A stretch of DNA of 64,000 nucleotides, from assembly GCF_028551255.1 (NCBI RefSeq), contig NZ_CP117029.1, forward strand, positions 2,852,001 to 2,916,000, written 5' to 3'. Positions 27,303 to 38,800 of this stretch are shown here, piece by piece. This DNA is from Vibrio tubiashii (GTDB lineage: Bacteria; Pseudomonadota; Gammaproteobacteria; Enterobacterales; Vibrionaceae). Position 1 is the first letter of the stretch. Every line of letters starts with the position of its first letter. The position numbers and the translations under genes are program-made. Below the pieces are notes generated by a model that made no database searches, was not told the origin of the DNA, and saw only the letters and a list, made by a program, of their open reading frames with translations.

Positions 27303-27830
27303 ATGGCACGTAAGAATCAAAAAGCGCCATGGGAAGAGGAAGAAGAGATCATTTGGGTCAGTAAGACCGAATTGAAACGCGACATGGAAGAGCTACAAAA
27401 GCTGGGTGAAGAACTCGCAAGCTTGAAGCCGTCCGTGCTAGAAAAATTTCCCTTAAGCGAAGACCTTGCAGAGGCAATTAAAGACGCTCAGCGTTTCAAG
27501 AACGAAGCTCGTCGCCGTCAACTTCAGTACATCGGCAAGCTGATGCGTTTTGAAGATCCTGAGCCACTACAAGCGGCACTGGATAAAGTGCGTAACAAAC
27601 ACTCACAAGCTACTGCGGCACTGCATAAGCTTGAGCAGCTTCGTGACCGCGTGGTAGAAGAAGGCGATAGCGCAATCGGTGATGTTATGGAGCTTTACCC
27701 AGCGGCCGATCGTCAACGCTTACGCCAGCTTGCTCGTCAGGCAGCAAAAGAGAAAAAAGCAGGTAAGCCTGCAAAAGCATTCCGCGAAATCTTCCAAGTG
27801 TTAAAAGAGTTAAACGAAGAAGAGATTTAA
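27303..27830 (+). CDS. yjgA: Ribosome-associated protein YjgA (DarP)
   Basis: 175 residues, highly charged and helical, opening with [31 protein letters not shown] sequence and containing [16 protein letters not shown] and [18 protein letters not shown]. These blocks define the YjgA/DarP family, a late assembly factor that binds the 50S subunit near the peptidyl-transferase centre. It is divergent from pmbA, as in E. coli. An 8-bp repeat array begins at the base after its stop codon. Confidence 0.95.
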   Translation: MARKNQKAPWEEEEEIIWVSKTELKRDMEELQKLGEELASLKPSVLEKFPLSEDLAEAIKDAQRFKNEARRRQLQYIGKLMRFEDPEPLQAALDKVRNKHSQATAALHKLEQLRDRVVEEGDSAIGDVMELYPAADRQRLRQLARQAAKEKKAGKPAKAFREIFQVLKELNEEEI

Positions 27831-27900
27831 GCTGGAGAGCTGGAGAGCTGGAGAGCTGGAGAGCTGGAGAGCTGGAGAGCTGGAGAGCTGGAGAGCTGGA
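27831..27900. repeat. Tandem repeat (GCTGGAGA)x8.75
   Basis: Eight perfect 8-bp units plus six bases begin directly after the yjgA TAA. All copies are identical, pointing to recent slippage or conversion. Confidence 0.98.
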
Positions 27901-27907
27901 AAATTTT

Positions 27908-27940
27908 GAGGGTTGACGTACAGCATCAACCCTTTTTTGT
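27908..27940 (+). terminator. Terminator after yjgA
   Basis: AGGGTTGA and TCAACCCT form an 8-bp stem with a loop of about 10 bases, followed by TTTTTG. The repeat array lies between the stop codon and this hairpin, so it is transcribed. Confidence 0.85.
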
Positions 27941-27989
27941 GGATACGGGATTTGGGAACGGGCTACGCCCTATGGATAACAAAATAGCT

Positions 27990-28047
27990 CTAGTTTTCCA
28001 GCGCAACGTTCCGTAGGACGAAGTCCGTTCCGCCCTTCACTCCCCCG
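27990..28047. repeat. Dispersed GGACGAAGTCC-type repeat, copy 2
   Basis: It runs CTAGTTTTCCAGCGCAACG, then GGACGAAGTCCGTTCC, then ACTCCCCCGC, parallel to copy 1. Its right end covers the thiQ stop codon. Confidence 0.7.
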
Positions 28048-28741
28048 CGCGCACAAAATCACTTAGCGCTTGATTAGCGTGACTCGATGACAGCTGTTCA
28101 ATGTTATCCGCGACTTCAACTCGGCCATTGGCGACAAAGATAAAATCAGAAGCAATCGCCTTGGCGTCGCTGATATGGTGCGTCACCATAACCACTGTAA
28201 TGTTTCTCTCTTTGGCTAACTTACTTACCAAGTTGAGCATCTCTTCTCGCAGGATGGGATCAAGGGCAGAGAAAGGCTCATCAAGCAGCCATATCTTGTG
28301 CGGTTGGACAAAACAGCGTGCTAACGCAACACGCTGACGCTGACCACCGGAAAGCTGCTCTGGTAAACGGTCGAGATAAGCTTCAACCCCAACTTGCTGC
28401 GCGGCTTGCTCAACTTGCGTTTGCTGCTCGGAAGTAAGTTTTAAGCCCGGGTGCAAGCCAAGCCCAATATTCTGGCGCACGGTTAAATGTGAAAATAGGT
28501 TATGCTCTTGAAACAGCATGGCGAATGGGCGTTGATGTGGCTCTTTACCAACAATATTGCTGCCTTCTACCTCAATAGTTCCCTCGGTCGGCTCAATAAA
28601 ACCCGCAACCAAAGCCAATAGGGTCGATTTACCCGCACCACTTGGCCCCATCAAGGCAACAATCGACTGTGGTGAAATCGAAGTCTCAAAGTGAAACAAT
28701 TCATTGTGATAGTAGTAATCGACATTACTTAAGGTCAGCAT
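28037..28741 (-). CDS. thiQ: Thiamine ABC transporter ATP-binding protein ThiQ
   Basis: 234 residues. Walker A is GPSGAGKST near residue 32, the ABC signature LSGGQRQRVALARC near 129-142, and Walker B IWLLDEPFSALD near 149-160. It overlaps thiP by 17 bases. It powers uptake of thiamine, and of its phosphates in known systems, through ThiP. The last three codons (AGE) and stop coincide with a dispersed repeat. Confidence 0.93.
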   Translation of the reverse strand: MLTLSNVDYYYHNELFHFETSISPQSIVALMGPSGAGKSTLLALVAGFIEPTEGTIEVEGSNIVGKEPHQRPFAMLFQEHNLFSHLTVRQNIGLGLHPGLKLTSEQQTQVEQAAQQVGVEAYLDRLPEQLSGGQRQRVALARCFVQPHKIWLLDEPFSALDPILREEMLNLVSKLAKERNITVVMVTHHISDAKAIASDFIFVANGRVEVADNIEQLSSSHANQALSDFVRAGE

Positions 28742-30329
28742 GATTCACCTTCGAGTTGGCGTTTAACAAGGTTTCAATGAGCGTAAAACAGCCGACGCTC
28801 AATAGTAATAGAGTTACAGATACTACGGCAGCAGATTCCATTTGATAGCTACCAAGCAGTTGGAATAGGTAAAGCGGTAAAGTGCGAAATTCTTGGCTAC
28901 CAAACAAAGCAATCGCACTTAGATCACCAATTGCAAACATAAAGCTGATCGCAAAGGCATGAGCCATCGGTTTTTTCAGTGCCTTCCACTCAACCACTTT
29001 AAAACGATTCCAACCTTTCATGCCCAAACTGGCACAAACATATTGATACTGCTGCTCAACATGCAGCATTGGCTGAGAGAGCGTTTTAATCACATATGGC
29101 AGACCCATTAACGCATTCACGGCTACGACAACCACTAGCGCTAAGCTAAATACATCCGTCAATGAGCGCAGCAATAGAAACAGTCCGGTGGAAATCACGA
29201 GACCGGGTGTGACAAGAATAATGGTGCCAATCAACTCAATATGATCCGCACTCTTCTCGCGATAGTTAAGGCGCAATCTCCGGCTGGTTAACAAGATAGC
29301 AATGCCAGCAATCACTGCAATCACGCTTGCCATGGTCGCCACTTTCACTGACGCCCATAGCGCCTGCCAAAAGCGTTCATCAATGAAAACATCAACCGCA
29401 TGGCTATTAAGGCCACTGAGCAGTACCATAAGTAGCGGTGGTAGCACCAACAGCATAGAAAAGGCTATCCATCCCCAATCCCAACACTTAGAAACAAACG
29501 AGTCTTTAGATAAGTAAATAATCTGTGTCTGAGAGCCAGAGGAAACTGAGATCGGTTTCGCTAGTCGCTGAATAGTCAACGCCATAACACCACACAGCAT
29601 CATCTGCCAGATAGCCAATAACGCACCAGCTTGGAGATCGAAATCAAACTTAATTGCTTGATAGATGGCTAGCTCAATCGTGGTTGACTTAGGCCCACCA
29701 CCGAGTGCCATCACGGTAGCAAAACTGGTAAAGCAGAGCATGAACACCAAGCCACTGACATGAGGTAATTGCTGTCGTAGACGCGGCCACTCAATCCAGC
29801 GAAATTTATCCCAGTGTCCCATGCCGAGATGGGCGCACAGTTTGTGCTGCTCCTGTGGAATAGAGTCTAATGCCTGCAACAGCAATCGGGTCGCATAAGG
29901 AAGATTAAAAAACACATGCGCCAGTAAAATGCCATTGAGCCCATAAATTGAGAACGGCAACTTGCTGTCTAGACTTTTGAACAAATCAGCAATCAAACCA
30001 CTATTGCCATAAATGGCAAGCAGACCAAACACCCCGACTAAGACAGGCAACACCAGTGTTGTAGCAAACAGTTTGAGTAACAGGGATTTCCCCCTAAATC
30101 GACGGCGAGATAACGCATGCGCGACTGGGATGGCAAAACCAACACTGAGCAAGGTAGAGAGAAAAGACTGATAGAAACTGAATTTGGTGACATGTCGATA
30201 GTATGGATCACTCCATACCTGACTGATGTTTAACGATGGCGCGTTAACCAGTAAAGCACCGAGGGCAGAAACGACAAAGGTCGCGATGAATATCGCGACC
30301 CATAAGCCAATTTTTGGGGTATTACGCAA
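28725..30329 (-). CDS. thiP: Thiamine ABC transporter permease ThiP
   Basis: 534 residues with about 12 hydrophobic segments and two binding-protein-dependent permease domains, each with an EAA-type loop (CAHLGMGHWDKFRWIEWPRL near 178 and CASLGMKGWNRFKVVEWKAL near 435). The double-domain layout matches ThiP. It lies 9 bases after thiB and overlaps thiQ. Confidence 0.94.
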   Translation of the reverse strand: MRNTPKIGLWVAIFIATFVVSALGALLVNAPSLNISQVWSDPYYRHVTKFSFYQSFLSTLLSVGFAIPVAHALSRRRFRGKSLLLKLFATTLVLPVLVGVFGLLAIYGNSGLIADLFKSLDSKLPFSIYGLNGILLAHVFFNLPYATRLLLQALDSIPQEQHKLCAHLGMGHWDKFRWIEWPRLRQQLPHVSGLVFMLCFTSFATVMALGGGPKSTTIELAIYQAIKFDFDLQAGALLAIWQMMLCGVMALTIQRLAKPISVSSGSQTQIIYLSKDSFVSKCWDWGWIAFSMLLVLPPLLMVLLSGLNSHAVDVFIDERFWQALWASVKVATMASVIAVIAGIAILLTSRRLRLNYREKSADHIELIGTIILVTPGLVISTGLFLLLRSLTDVFSLALVVVVAVNALMGLPYVIKTLSQPMLHVEQQYQYVCASLGMKGWNRFKVVEWKALKKPMAHAFAISFMFAIGDLSAIALFGSQEFRTLPLYLFQLLGSYQMESAAVVSVTLLLLSVGCFTLIETLLNANSKVNHADLK

Positions 30330-30338
30330 AAGAGCCTC

Positions 30339-31346
30339 TTAGAATGTCAGCGCACTTTGCCATTCGCGAATCCAAGACTTACGATTTTCGGCCACTTCGT
30401 CGGCGCTAAAGGTCAGTGCTTTGCTTGGTAGAGTCAGGCTTTCAAAACCTTCAGGCAGTGCAACGTCTGTGACTGGGTACATCCAGTTACCTGTTGGCAT
30501 CGCTGATTGGAACTCATCACTAAGAATAAAATTCATAAACTCATCGGCTAGCTTTTGATTTTTAGACGCTTTTACCTTCGCAGCCACTTCCACTTGAGTG
30601 TAGTGACCTTCGGCAAAATCAGCGGCAGCATACTTGTTGTCACTCTCAGCAATCAAGTGATAGGCAGGCGATGTGGTGTAAGAGAGAACTAGATCAGACT
30701 CACCTTCGAGGAACATTGAATACGCTTCAGACCAACCTTTAGTGACGGTTACGGTTTTCTTGGCTAGATTTTGCCAAGCCTGAGTCACGTCATCACCGTA
30801 AACAGACTTCATCCACAGCATCAGACCTTGCCCAGGCGTTGAAGTTCGTGGATCTTGATAGATCACTTTCAGATCATCGCGAGATTCCACCAGCTCTTTC
30901 AAGCTTTTTGGTGGGTTAGCTAGCTTCTCTTTGTTGTAAACAAACGCAAAGTAGCCGAAATCATAAGGAACGAACGTTTTGTCTGCCCACCCATTTGGCA
31001 ATGCAACCTTGCTAGTGTCTACGCTATGTTCAGCCAACAAACCTGTCTTTTTCGCTTCCGCCATCAGGTTGTTGTCTAAGCCTAAAATGATATCCGCTTT
31101 GCTGTTATCGCCTTCTAATCGCAGACGGTTAAGGATAGAGACACCATCGTCTAGCGCGACGAAATTAACATCACAACCACAATGCGCTTCAAACGCTTTT
31201 TCTACAACAGGACCTGGGCCCCAATCGGCGGCAAAAGAGTCGTAGGTATAAACGGTTAAACTGTTTTCTGCGGCTGTCGCTGAGAATGTCGCCAGCGTTG
31301 CTAACGCTAGGGTACTAATTGAAATGGTGCTTAGAGTGTTTTTCAC
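30339..31346 (-). CDS. thiB: Thiamine-binding periplasmic protein ThiB
   Basis: 335 residues from the GTG at 31346, which follows AAGGAGAGAG. An in-frame ATG at 31409 exists but falls at the 3' edge of the TPP riboswitch and gives a non-signal sequence; the GTG gives VKNTLSTISISTLALATLATFSATAA, a clean signal peptide. The mature domain starts ENSLTVYTYDSF and shows ThiB blocks (KADIILGLDNNLM, RTSTPGQGLMLWM). It captures thiamine for ThiPQ. Confidence 0.94.
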   Translation of the reverse strand: MKNTLSTISISTLALATLATFSATAAENSLTVYTYDSFAADWGPGPVVEKAFEAHCGCDVNFVALDDGVSILNRLRLEGDNSKADIILGLDNNLMAEAKKTGLLAEHSVDTSKVALPNGWADKTFVPYDFGYFAFVYNKEKLANPPKSLKELVESRDDLKVIYQDPRTSTPGQGLMLWMKSVYGDDVTQAWQNLAKKTVTVTKGWSEAYSMFLEGESDLVLSYTTSPAYHLIAESDNKYAAADFAEGHYTQVEVAAKVKASKNQKLADEFMNFILSDEFQSAMPTGNWMYPVTDVALPEGFESLTLPSKALTFSADEVAENRKSWIREWQSALTF

Positions 31347-31404
31347 TGCTCGCTCTCTCCTTGTCTGAGCGGCACAGGCTTGAGAAGCGGAGTTCAAATC
31401 CAAA

Positions 31405-31514
31405 CTCAATTCCTACGCCAGCATTATCTGGTTCAGGTACACGGGTCCCAAGCGATAGCTCGATCTCAGCTGACGCTAACATAAGTTAGGTCAATAGCTC
31501 CCCGATGAGTAACG
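31405..31514 (-). ncRNA. TPP riboswitch (THI element) upstream of thiBPQ
   Basis: Reading the minus strand, the conserved segments come in order: CATCGGGGAGCT, GCTGAGATCG, GGACCCGTGTACCTGAACC, GATAATGCTGGCGTAGGAA. These form the P1-P5 core that binds thiamine pyrophosphate. It ends about 60 bases before the thiB GTG and should repress thiBPQ when TPP is plentiful. Confidence 0.95.
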
Positions 31515-31549
31515 GTCGAATTGTAATATTAATAAACTGCAATATCTAT

Positions 31550-31675
31550 CCCCTAAATAGTTGGAGTTGCAGCTAGGCGACAAGCAAATTCATCCCAATG
31601 AACATAGGTGTTCTATTTGATTTGGGTGAATTTGAGCAGTCAACAACGCTGCGGCTTCAAATATGACGGGGATCG
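31550..31675. repeat. ERIC-like (IRU) palindromic repeat, copy 1
   Basis: About 125 bases that on the minus strand read CCCGTCATATTTGAAGCCGC, then GTTGTTGACTG, a central CCCAAATCA..TGGGATGAA dyad, GCTTGTCGCCTAGCTGCAACT and CCAACTATTTAGGGG. This follows the ERIC consensus layout, and the sequence is about 80% identical to 48354-48479 by eye. Its end encodes the last codons of ubiX. Confidence 0.8.
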
Positions 31676-32283
31676 TAGCCCCAGCGAGGAACCAATCCTT
31701 GCTCTATTCCTAAGTGGTCAAGAATACGCGCGACCATAAAATCAACCAGATCCTCTATCGATTTGGGTTGATGATAAAAACCTGGCGCAGCAGGCATGAT
31801 GGTTACGCCCATTTGTGACAACTTGTGCATGTTCTCTAGATGCAGAGTAGAAAATGGGGTCTCACGAACCACTAGCAGCAGTTGGCCGCGCTCTTTCATC
31901 ACCACGTCTGCGGCACGTTCAATCAGGTTATCCGACATGCCGTGCGCAATCGCTGCAACGCTTCCTGCTGAGCATGGACAGACGATCATCTGTTTCGGCG
32001 CTGCAGATCCAGACGCCACCGGAGAGAACCAATCATCTTTGCCGCATACAACCAGCTTGTCTGGGTCACAATTAAGGTGCTCGACCAAAGTTTGCTTAGC
32101 CGAATCAGGATTGGCAGGCAGTTTAAGGTCATGTTCAGTTGCTAGCACCACTCTCGCCGCGGACGAAACAAGCAGATAAACTTGATAATCAGCAGCCAGT
32201 AGGCACTCTAACAGGCGTAAACCATAAGGAGCGCCGGAGGCCCCAGTAAAGGCTAAGGTGATGGCTTTTTGTTGCTTGGTCAT
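31657..32283 (-). CDS. ubiX: Flavin prenyltransferase UbiX
   Basis: 208 residues. N-terminal Rossmann-like motif [19 protein letters not shown], then [25 protein letters not shown] and [16 protein letters not shown], all standard for UbiX/Pad1. It joins dimethylallyl phosphate to FMN, giving the prenylated cofactor needed by UbiD in ubiquinone synthesis. The C-terminal seven residues (YDPRHI region) and the stop are encoded within an ERIC-like repeat. It follows mpl by 14 bases and is likely co-transcribed. Confidence 0.95.
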   Translation of the reverse strand: MTKQQKAITLAFTGASGAPYGLRLLECLLAADYQVYLLVSSAARVVLATEHDLKLPANPDSAKQTLVEHLNCDPDKLVVCGKDDWFSPVASGSAAPKQMIVCPCSAGSVAAIAHGMSDNLIERAADVVMKERGQLLLVVRETPFSTLHLENMHKLSQMGVTIMPAAPGFYHQPKSIEDLVDFMVARILDHLGIEQGLVPRWGYDPRHI

Positions 32284-32297
32284 ATTTAAAAACTACA

Positions 32298-33650
32298 CTA
32301 TTGAGCTAGCTTTGCCAGAAGCTTATTGTGAATACCTTCGAACCCGCCATTGCTCATGACCAGAATCTGATCACCTGAGCTAGCACTAGCAACAATTTGC
32401 TCCACAAGCTCATCGACATTATTGGAGGTTTGAGCAGGTTGGGCACATTGAGCGGCGATCTCTTCCACCGACCAATCAATCGAATCAGGTTGATACAAAA
32501 ACACCTGATCGGCTTTTTGTAACGAAGCGACCAAAGTATCCTTGTGAACACCTCGCTTCATCGTAGCGCTGCGTGGTTCGAGTACAGCGATAATTTTGCT
32601 ATCGCCGACCTTGTTACGTAATCCACCGAGCGTCAGTTCAATCGCGGTCGGGTGATGGGCAAAATCGTCGTAAACCGTGATGCCATTGACCTCACCCTTA
32701 AGCTCAAGTCGACGTTTGGTATTGATGAATTTAGCTAACGATTCGCAAGCTAGATCTGGGGTGACTCCGACATGACGCGCTGCAGCTATCGCCATCAAAG
32801 CGTTATCTACATTGTGATCACCAACGAGGTTCCAACTCACAATACCCACTTGCTCGCCTTGGAACAGTACTTTGAACTGCGAACCATCAATGTTTATTTT
32901 CTCCGCCTGCCAGTCAGCTTGCTCACCACTAAACTCGGTTTCGCTCCAACAGCCGCGCTCAAGTACATCTTGTAGTGCGCTATCTTGTTTTGGTGCAAAA
33001 ATGCGCCCATTACCCGGAACTGTGCGAACAAGATGATGAAACTGACGTTTAATCGCTTCAAGATCGTCAAAGATGTCAGCATGATCGAACTCTAGGTTGT
33101 TCATGACTAAGGTGCGAGGATGGTAGTGGACAAACTTAGAACGCTTATCGAAAAAAGCACTGTCATATTCGTCGGCTTCAACGACAAAAAACATGCTTTC
33201 ACCAAGACGGGCTGAGATACCGAAATTACCCAGTACACCACCGACTAAGAAGCCCGGTTTGTAACCACAGTCTTCTAAGATCCACGCCAACATACTGGAA
33301 GTGGTGGTTTTTCCATGAGTACCAGACACCGCTAATACCCAACGGTCATGAAGTAAGAACTCTTGTAACCACTGCGGGCCAGAGGTGTAACGCAGGTTAT
33401 TATTCAGTACATATTCGACACATGGATTGCCGCGGCTCATCGCATTACCAATCACCACCAAATCTGGCGCAGGGTCGAGTTGTGACGGGTCAAAGCCTTC
33501 TATAATTTCAATACCTTGAGATTCGAGTAAAGTACTCATGGGCGGATAAACATTGGCATCACATCCTGTGACTTTATGTCCCAGCTGACGCGCTAATACA
33601 GCTGCACCACCCATAAAAGTGCCACAGATCCCCAGTATATGAATATGCAT
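32298..33650 (-). CDS. mpl: UDP-MurNAc:L-Ala-gamma-D-Glu-meso-Dap ligase Mpl
   Basis: 450 residues from the ATG at 33650 (MHIHILGICGTFMGG); a 26-residue extension in the open frame is not family-like. The ATP-binding motif SGTHGKTTTSSM is near residue 110, EADEYDSAFFD near 180, and HHPTAIELTLGGLR near 330, as in Mur ligases. It recycles the murein tripeptide directly to UDP-MurNAc. It is divergent from fbp, as in E. coli. Confidence 0.95.
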   Translation of the reverse strand: MHIHILGICGTFMGGAAVLARQLGHKVTGCDANVYPPMSTLLESQGIEIIEGFDPSQLDPAPDLVVIGNAMSRGNPCVEYVLNNNLRYTSGPQWLQEFLLHDRWVLAVSGTHGKTTTSSMLAWILEDCGYKPGFLVGGVLGNFGISARLGESMFFVVEADEYDSAFFDKRSKFVHYHPRTLVMNNLEFDHADIFDDLEAIKRQFHHLVRTVPGNGRIFAPKQDSALQDVLERGCWSETEFSGEQADWQAEKINIDGSQFKVLFQGEQVGIVSWNLVGDHNVDNALMAIAAARHVGVTPDLACESLAKFINTKRRLELKGEVNGITVYDDFAHHPTAIELTLGGLRNKVGDSKIIAVLEPRSATMKRGVHKDTLVASLQKADQVFLYQPDSIDWSVEEIAAQCAQPAQTSNNVDELVEQIVASASSGDQILVMSNGGFEGIHNKLLAKLAQ

Positions 33651-34972
<1,322 letters not shown>

Positions 34973-34990
34973 CCTTCAAACGCTGAAAAC

Positions 34991-35018
34991 AAAAGAGTCG
35001 CTTAATCGCGACTCTTTT
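34991..35018. terminator. Bidirectional terminator between fbp and the DUF2799 gene
   Basis: AAAAGAGTCGC and GCGACTCTTTT form an 11-bp stem around TTAATC, with A and T flanks that serve both strands. Confidence 0.9.
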
Positions 35019-35022
35019 ACGT

Positions 35023-35382
35023 TTAAAAGGCTGAACCTGCGGTTGAATGACGCCCTGACATATAATCTTGCTGGAAGAAAGGATCGATGCGTTGGCAGAT
35101 CCCTAAGTAAGGCTTACCTTTAACCCCTAGCATATAAGCACTTTGGTTGCAGTACTCGACTCTGCCTTGCTCATAGCCATCAGAGTATGCGAGATACAGC
35201 TCTGGGCTGAAGACGCCACCTTGATCTAGCTCGGCGAGTTTCGCTTCTGACTGTTTCAAAAAGCCTTGCTCGGCACGTTGCTTACCATAATCTGACCAGT
35301 CACCTTCGATATTGCTTAATGGAGGTGGTTGCGTGGCACATCCAGCTAACATTAATGCCACTAGAACAAATTGTAATTTCAT
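35023..35382 (-). CDS. DUF2799 lipoprotein
   Basis: 119 residues from the ATG at 35382, after AGGAGAGA; the longer frame to 35409 adds nine non-signal residues. A lipoprotein signal ends in LMLAGC with Cys at about 14. The rest has the DUF2799 pattern (DWSDYGKQRAEQGF, LAYSDGYEQGRVEYC). Function unknown; probably membrane-anchored in the periplasm. Confidence 0.8.
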   Translation of the reverse strand: MKLQFVLVALMLAGCATQPPPLSNIEGDWSDYGKQRAEQGFLKQSEAKLAELDQGGVFSPELYLAYSDGYEQGRVEYCNQSAYMLGVKGKPYLGICQRIDPFFQQDYMSGRHSTAGSAF

Positions 35383-35425
35383 CGCTCTCTCCTTAGTCAA
35401 GTTACCCATTCGCTATCGATAAGTA

Positions 35426-35773
35426 TTACACTTTTTGACACCAATCACCGGAGGAAATTAACGACTCTAGTTGGTGGGCTTGCTGATAAATGTACATCCA
35501 AGCTAAGCCAAAAGGTGTGTCGATTTGCTCACGGCGATAGGTTATCGGCACATCTTCCAGTCGATCTAACTGGCGCAACGTCTGTTCATCGACCCGATAG
35601 ACTTCACCATAAATCACGCTATGCCCATCTACTACGGCTGGATACGCGCCAAGATCATAAAGGCTGTAAATGGGAGGCGTCGCATGCTTGCCTAACCATT
35701 CTGAATGCGCCAACAAATGATGATTACTTTGCCCCTGACGCAATGTGCCATATACAAATACTAACTGCTGCAT
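35426..35773 (-). CDS. ytfP: Gamma-glutamylcyclotransferase-fold protein YtfP
   Basis: 115 residues. The fold signature VFVYGTLRQGQSNHHLL opens the protein and GEVYRVDEQTLRQLDRLE follows near residue 58. The catalytic Glu expected near residue 70-80 in active enzymes may be the Glu of LEDVP. Some members act on gamma-glutamyl peptides; the E. coli substrate is unknown. It follows tamB, as in E. coli. Confidence 0.9.
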   Translation of the reverse strand: MQQLVFVYGTLRQGQSNHHLLAHSEWLGKHATPPIYSLYDLGAYPAVVDGHSVIYGEVYRVDEQTLRQLDRLEDVPITYRREQIDTPFGLAWMYIYQQAHQLESLISSGDWCQKV

Positions 35774-35801
35774 GACATCGACTCCCTTCGATGTTTACCG
35801 A

Positions 35802-38800
35802 CTAATTAAATTCAAATTGATACAGAAGATCGACGGCGTTGGTCGCACCAGACAGTGCCTCAACATAGAGATCTTGCATCAAACGATAACGTACGGTGAA
35901 CTCACCAACAGACTCAAAAATACCAACGCCATACTTAACTTTTAAGCCGGGTAAAATATAACCGCTTACTGTCACTTGAGAATCATTACCAGAGCCTGCG
36001 GTATCAACCTGAAGATCTTGCACCCCAAAGGCCTCGCCAATTTCCCCAACAACACGACCACTTTTCGCCAGACTTAAACCGATCAAGGTTGTTGTCATGG
36101 CATTGCCGCCCGTTTCGCCATCAATATCTTGGCCACGTAACAAATAAGATAAAGCGTTCGCCTGCGCCATCGCTGGCTCAGAGAAAATGGTCACTGTTGG
36201 CTCACTGACAGGCCCGGTCACTTTTACCCCAGCCGTCACATCATCTTTGGTGTTATCTGGGTTGCGAATAGCGGTAATTTGCAGGTACGGCTGATCCACC
36301 GGACCATTCATTAGCACCTTACCTTCTTTAATTAGCAGGTCTTGGCCAAACGAGCGGTATGAACCATCAACGATATTGACCTCACCAGTAACAAAAGGTC
36401 CCTTGTCTCTCTGGGCTACATTGAGATTACCAACTAACTCCCCCTCTAGACCAAACGCAGAGAGCTTAAAATCATCACCAATCTTAATATTGATATTGGA
36501 TTGCACCGTGAAAGGCACTTGGTTCTTCTTATCAACAGGTTGCAGTTGATCGTTAAGAATGACCTGATCTTTGGAGACGCTAATCGCACTTGGCGGCAAC
36601 TCTTCGACCACGACACGCCCCCATGGCAAAGCAATAGTGCCATCGATACGCGCCAATTTAGGTGAAGCAGAGATGGTCATATCCGGTTGTACTTTGATTT
36701 TCACCATAGGCGGCACATTGACTAGCAACTCCTCGGCAAAAACGCGTACATTGGTACTCCAATCATTCAAATCCTGCCAATCAGCGTCGCCCGCTAGCTC
36801 TAGTTTTCCATCTGGAGTGTGAATAGAGGCCGCTAAGGTCGCATCATAACCAGCAAAGTTAATGGTCAAACGCCCTGAGTCCACTTCTACCGGAGATATT
36901 TCACCTTTAAGCAAAATATCATCGACAACAAACTGGCCATTTACTTTAGGCTGCATCGCCGGGCCACTAATTGCGAGATCGGTGGTAATGTTCGATTTGA
37001 GCTTGCTGAACTCCCCGACAAGTGGTGCTAAGAAGTCTAAATTGAACGTTGTGAGCTTCAAACGACCATCGATTTGCTTGTCGTCACTGAGCACATCCGG
37101 AATAGTGGCATTACCAGAAACATCACCATTATCGGTGACATCAAGTAACCACTCTGCACTCAGCTTATTGTCTGCAAGTTGCGCCGTCAGTGTCGCGCTC
37201 TCCCAGCCCAACTCTAGCGGTTGTTCGAGCTTTTGAACCACTTCACCTTTGGCTAATTCAATCTTAGCCTTAACTTGAGGTGGCTGGCTGTCACCCCACT
37301 TGGCCCATACATTGGCGTCTGCTTGCCCTTGGAGTTGCGTTGCCTGAGGAATAAAGGTTTTGACCTGCTCAAAATCAAACTGACTTAACGCGAGCGCAGC
37401 TTCACCACTTTGTCCTACCTTGATGTCTTTCTCTAAACAGAGTGAAGAGTCGGCTTGCAGCCAACAATGGGCAGCAACAGAAACCTGCTCAGTTGCCATT
37501 TCAAAACCTAATGCGGTTGGCTGATTCAGTCGCCATTCACCTTGCTGCGAAGAGAGTCGCATTCGCTCAAGATTACCTTGCCAAACGAGTTCAGGCTTAT
37601 CCGTCAGTGAGCCTGTTAGAGCCAAACTCGTCGACACGATATTCGAATTCACATCGAGATTAAGTTGGTGCTTTTGCTGAGAGCCAGTAAAGTTCAAGCT
37701 CACATCATCGATCACCTTGTCTTGATACTTAGCCTGATTAACCTTAAGTGCTAATTGACCACTTGGCGTTGGCAGTGGCGTGATATTCCCTTTTACACTG
37801 AGCTTGGCAATCTGCGCTTGCTGTTGCCAATCAACCCCTTTAGCGACAAGGTTTAGACCCACATCTGGCGCTTTCAAATCTCCGCGCAGGGCTACGTCAC
37901 CAACAACACGTCCTTTTAAGTCAGGGATCGATTTGATTAAGTCAGGCAAATTGAGTTCAAGATCCATCCGCCACTGTTTATCTAGCTCCCCGCTAGCTTT
38001 AATACTGTTGGGGCCATGAGAAAGCACTAACTGCGGCGTTTTAACACTAAGCTCATTGTTGCCAGCCACATCAGCAGCGCTAACGCTACCCGCTATATTC
38101 AGTGGGTACTCTCGCAGAACACCATCAATATCGAGTTTCGGGACATCGACTTGCCAGCCACCCTGCTCTGTCAAACTGCCGGAGGTTGACACTTGCCCAC
38201 TGATATCGCCTTCAGCTTCAGGCCACTGTAAGCCGGGCTGAATGTGAGCCAGTGTCAAGTTTGCCGCCCAGTTAATCGGCGCTTGCCAATCCGCCATCAC
38301 ATCACCGGAGATCGTTCCTCCTAGTGTGGCAATGTCCACTTGACTCAACTGGATATGGGAGAGATCGCCTTTACCCTGCAACGAGAGAGACAAATCAGGA
38401 AGTTGTGACCCTTTAAGAGCGGTATCTAGATTGAGGTTATAGCCCTTAAGAGAACCTTGAACTCGAAGCTTATCTATCGAGGCAAAGTAATCGCCCTTAC
38501 CTTTCAATGGCCACTGGAGATCACCTTGAATTAAGCTCAAGTCAAAAGGCAATTCAGGTTTGAGTGGTTGCAGTTCGCCAGTCAGGAACGCTTTGGCTAA
38601 CCCTGATAATTGAGCCGAGAGCTGCAACTTGGCCACACTGCCACCTGCTTTTAGGGAGAGCGTTTGTCCTGCAGCCATCTCTTCTTTGATTGTCGCATCT
38701 AGCTGCAAGTCGATTGGATAATCACCTTGCAGGTCAATGTCTGTTTTTAACTGCGCAGTCACCTGCGGCATATCTAGTTCAAGCGTTTTGACCACCACTC

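Noticed and set aside
27831..27900. Array taken as a CRISPR
   Set aside because: Units are 8 bp, contiguous, without spacers; no cas genes in the window.
31347..31409. Upstream ATG as thiB start
   Set aside because: It lies in the TPP riboswitch and yields no signal peptide; GTG at 31346 has a good ribosome site.
36862..37236. Ser-rich plus-strand frame of 124 codons antisense to tamB
   Set aside because: Typical shadow of a long beta-rich gene; no ribosome site or domain.
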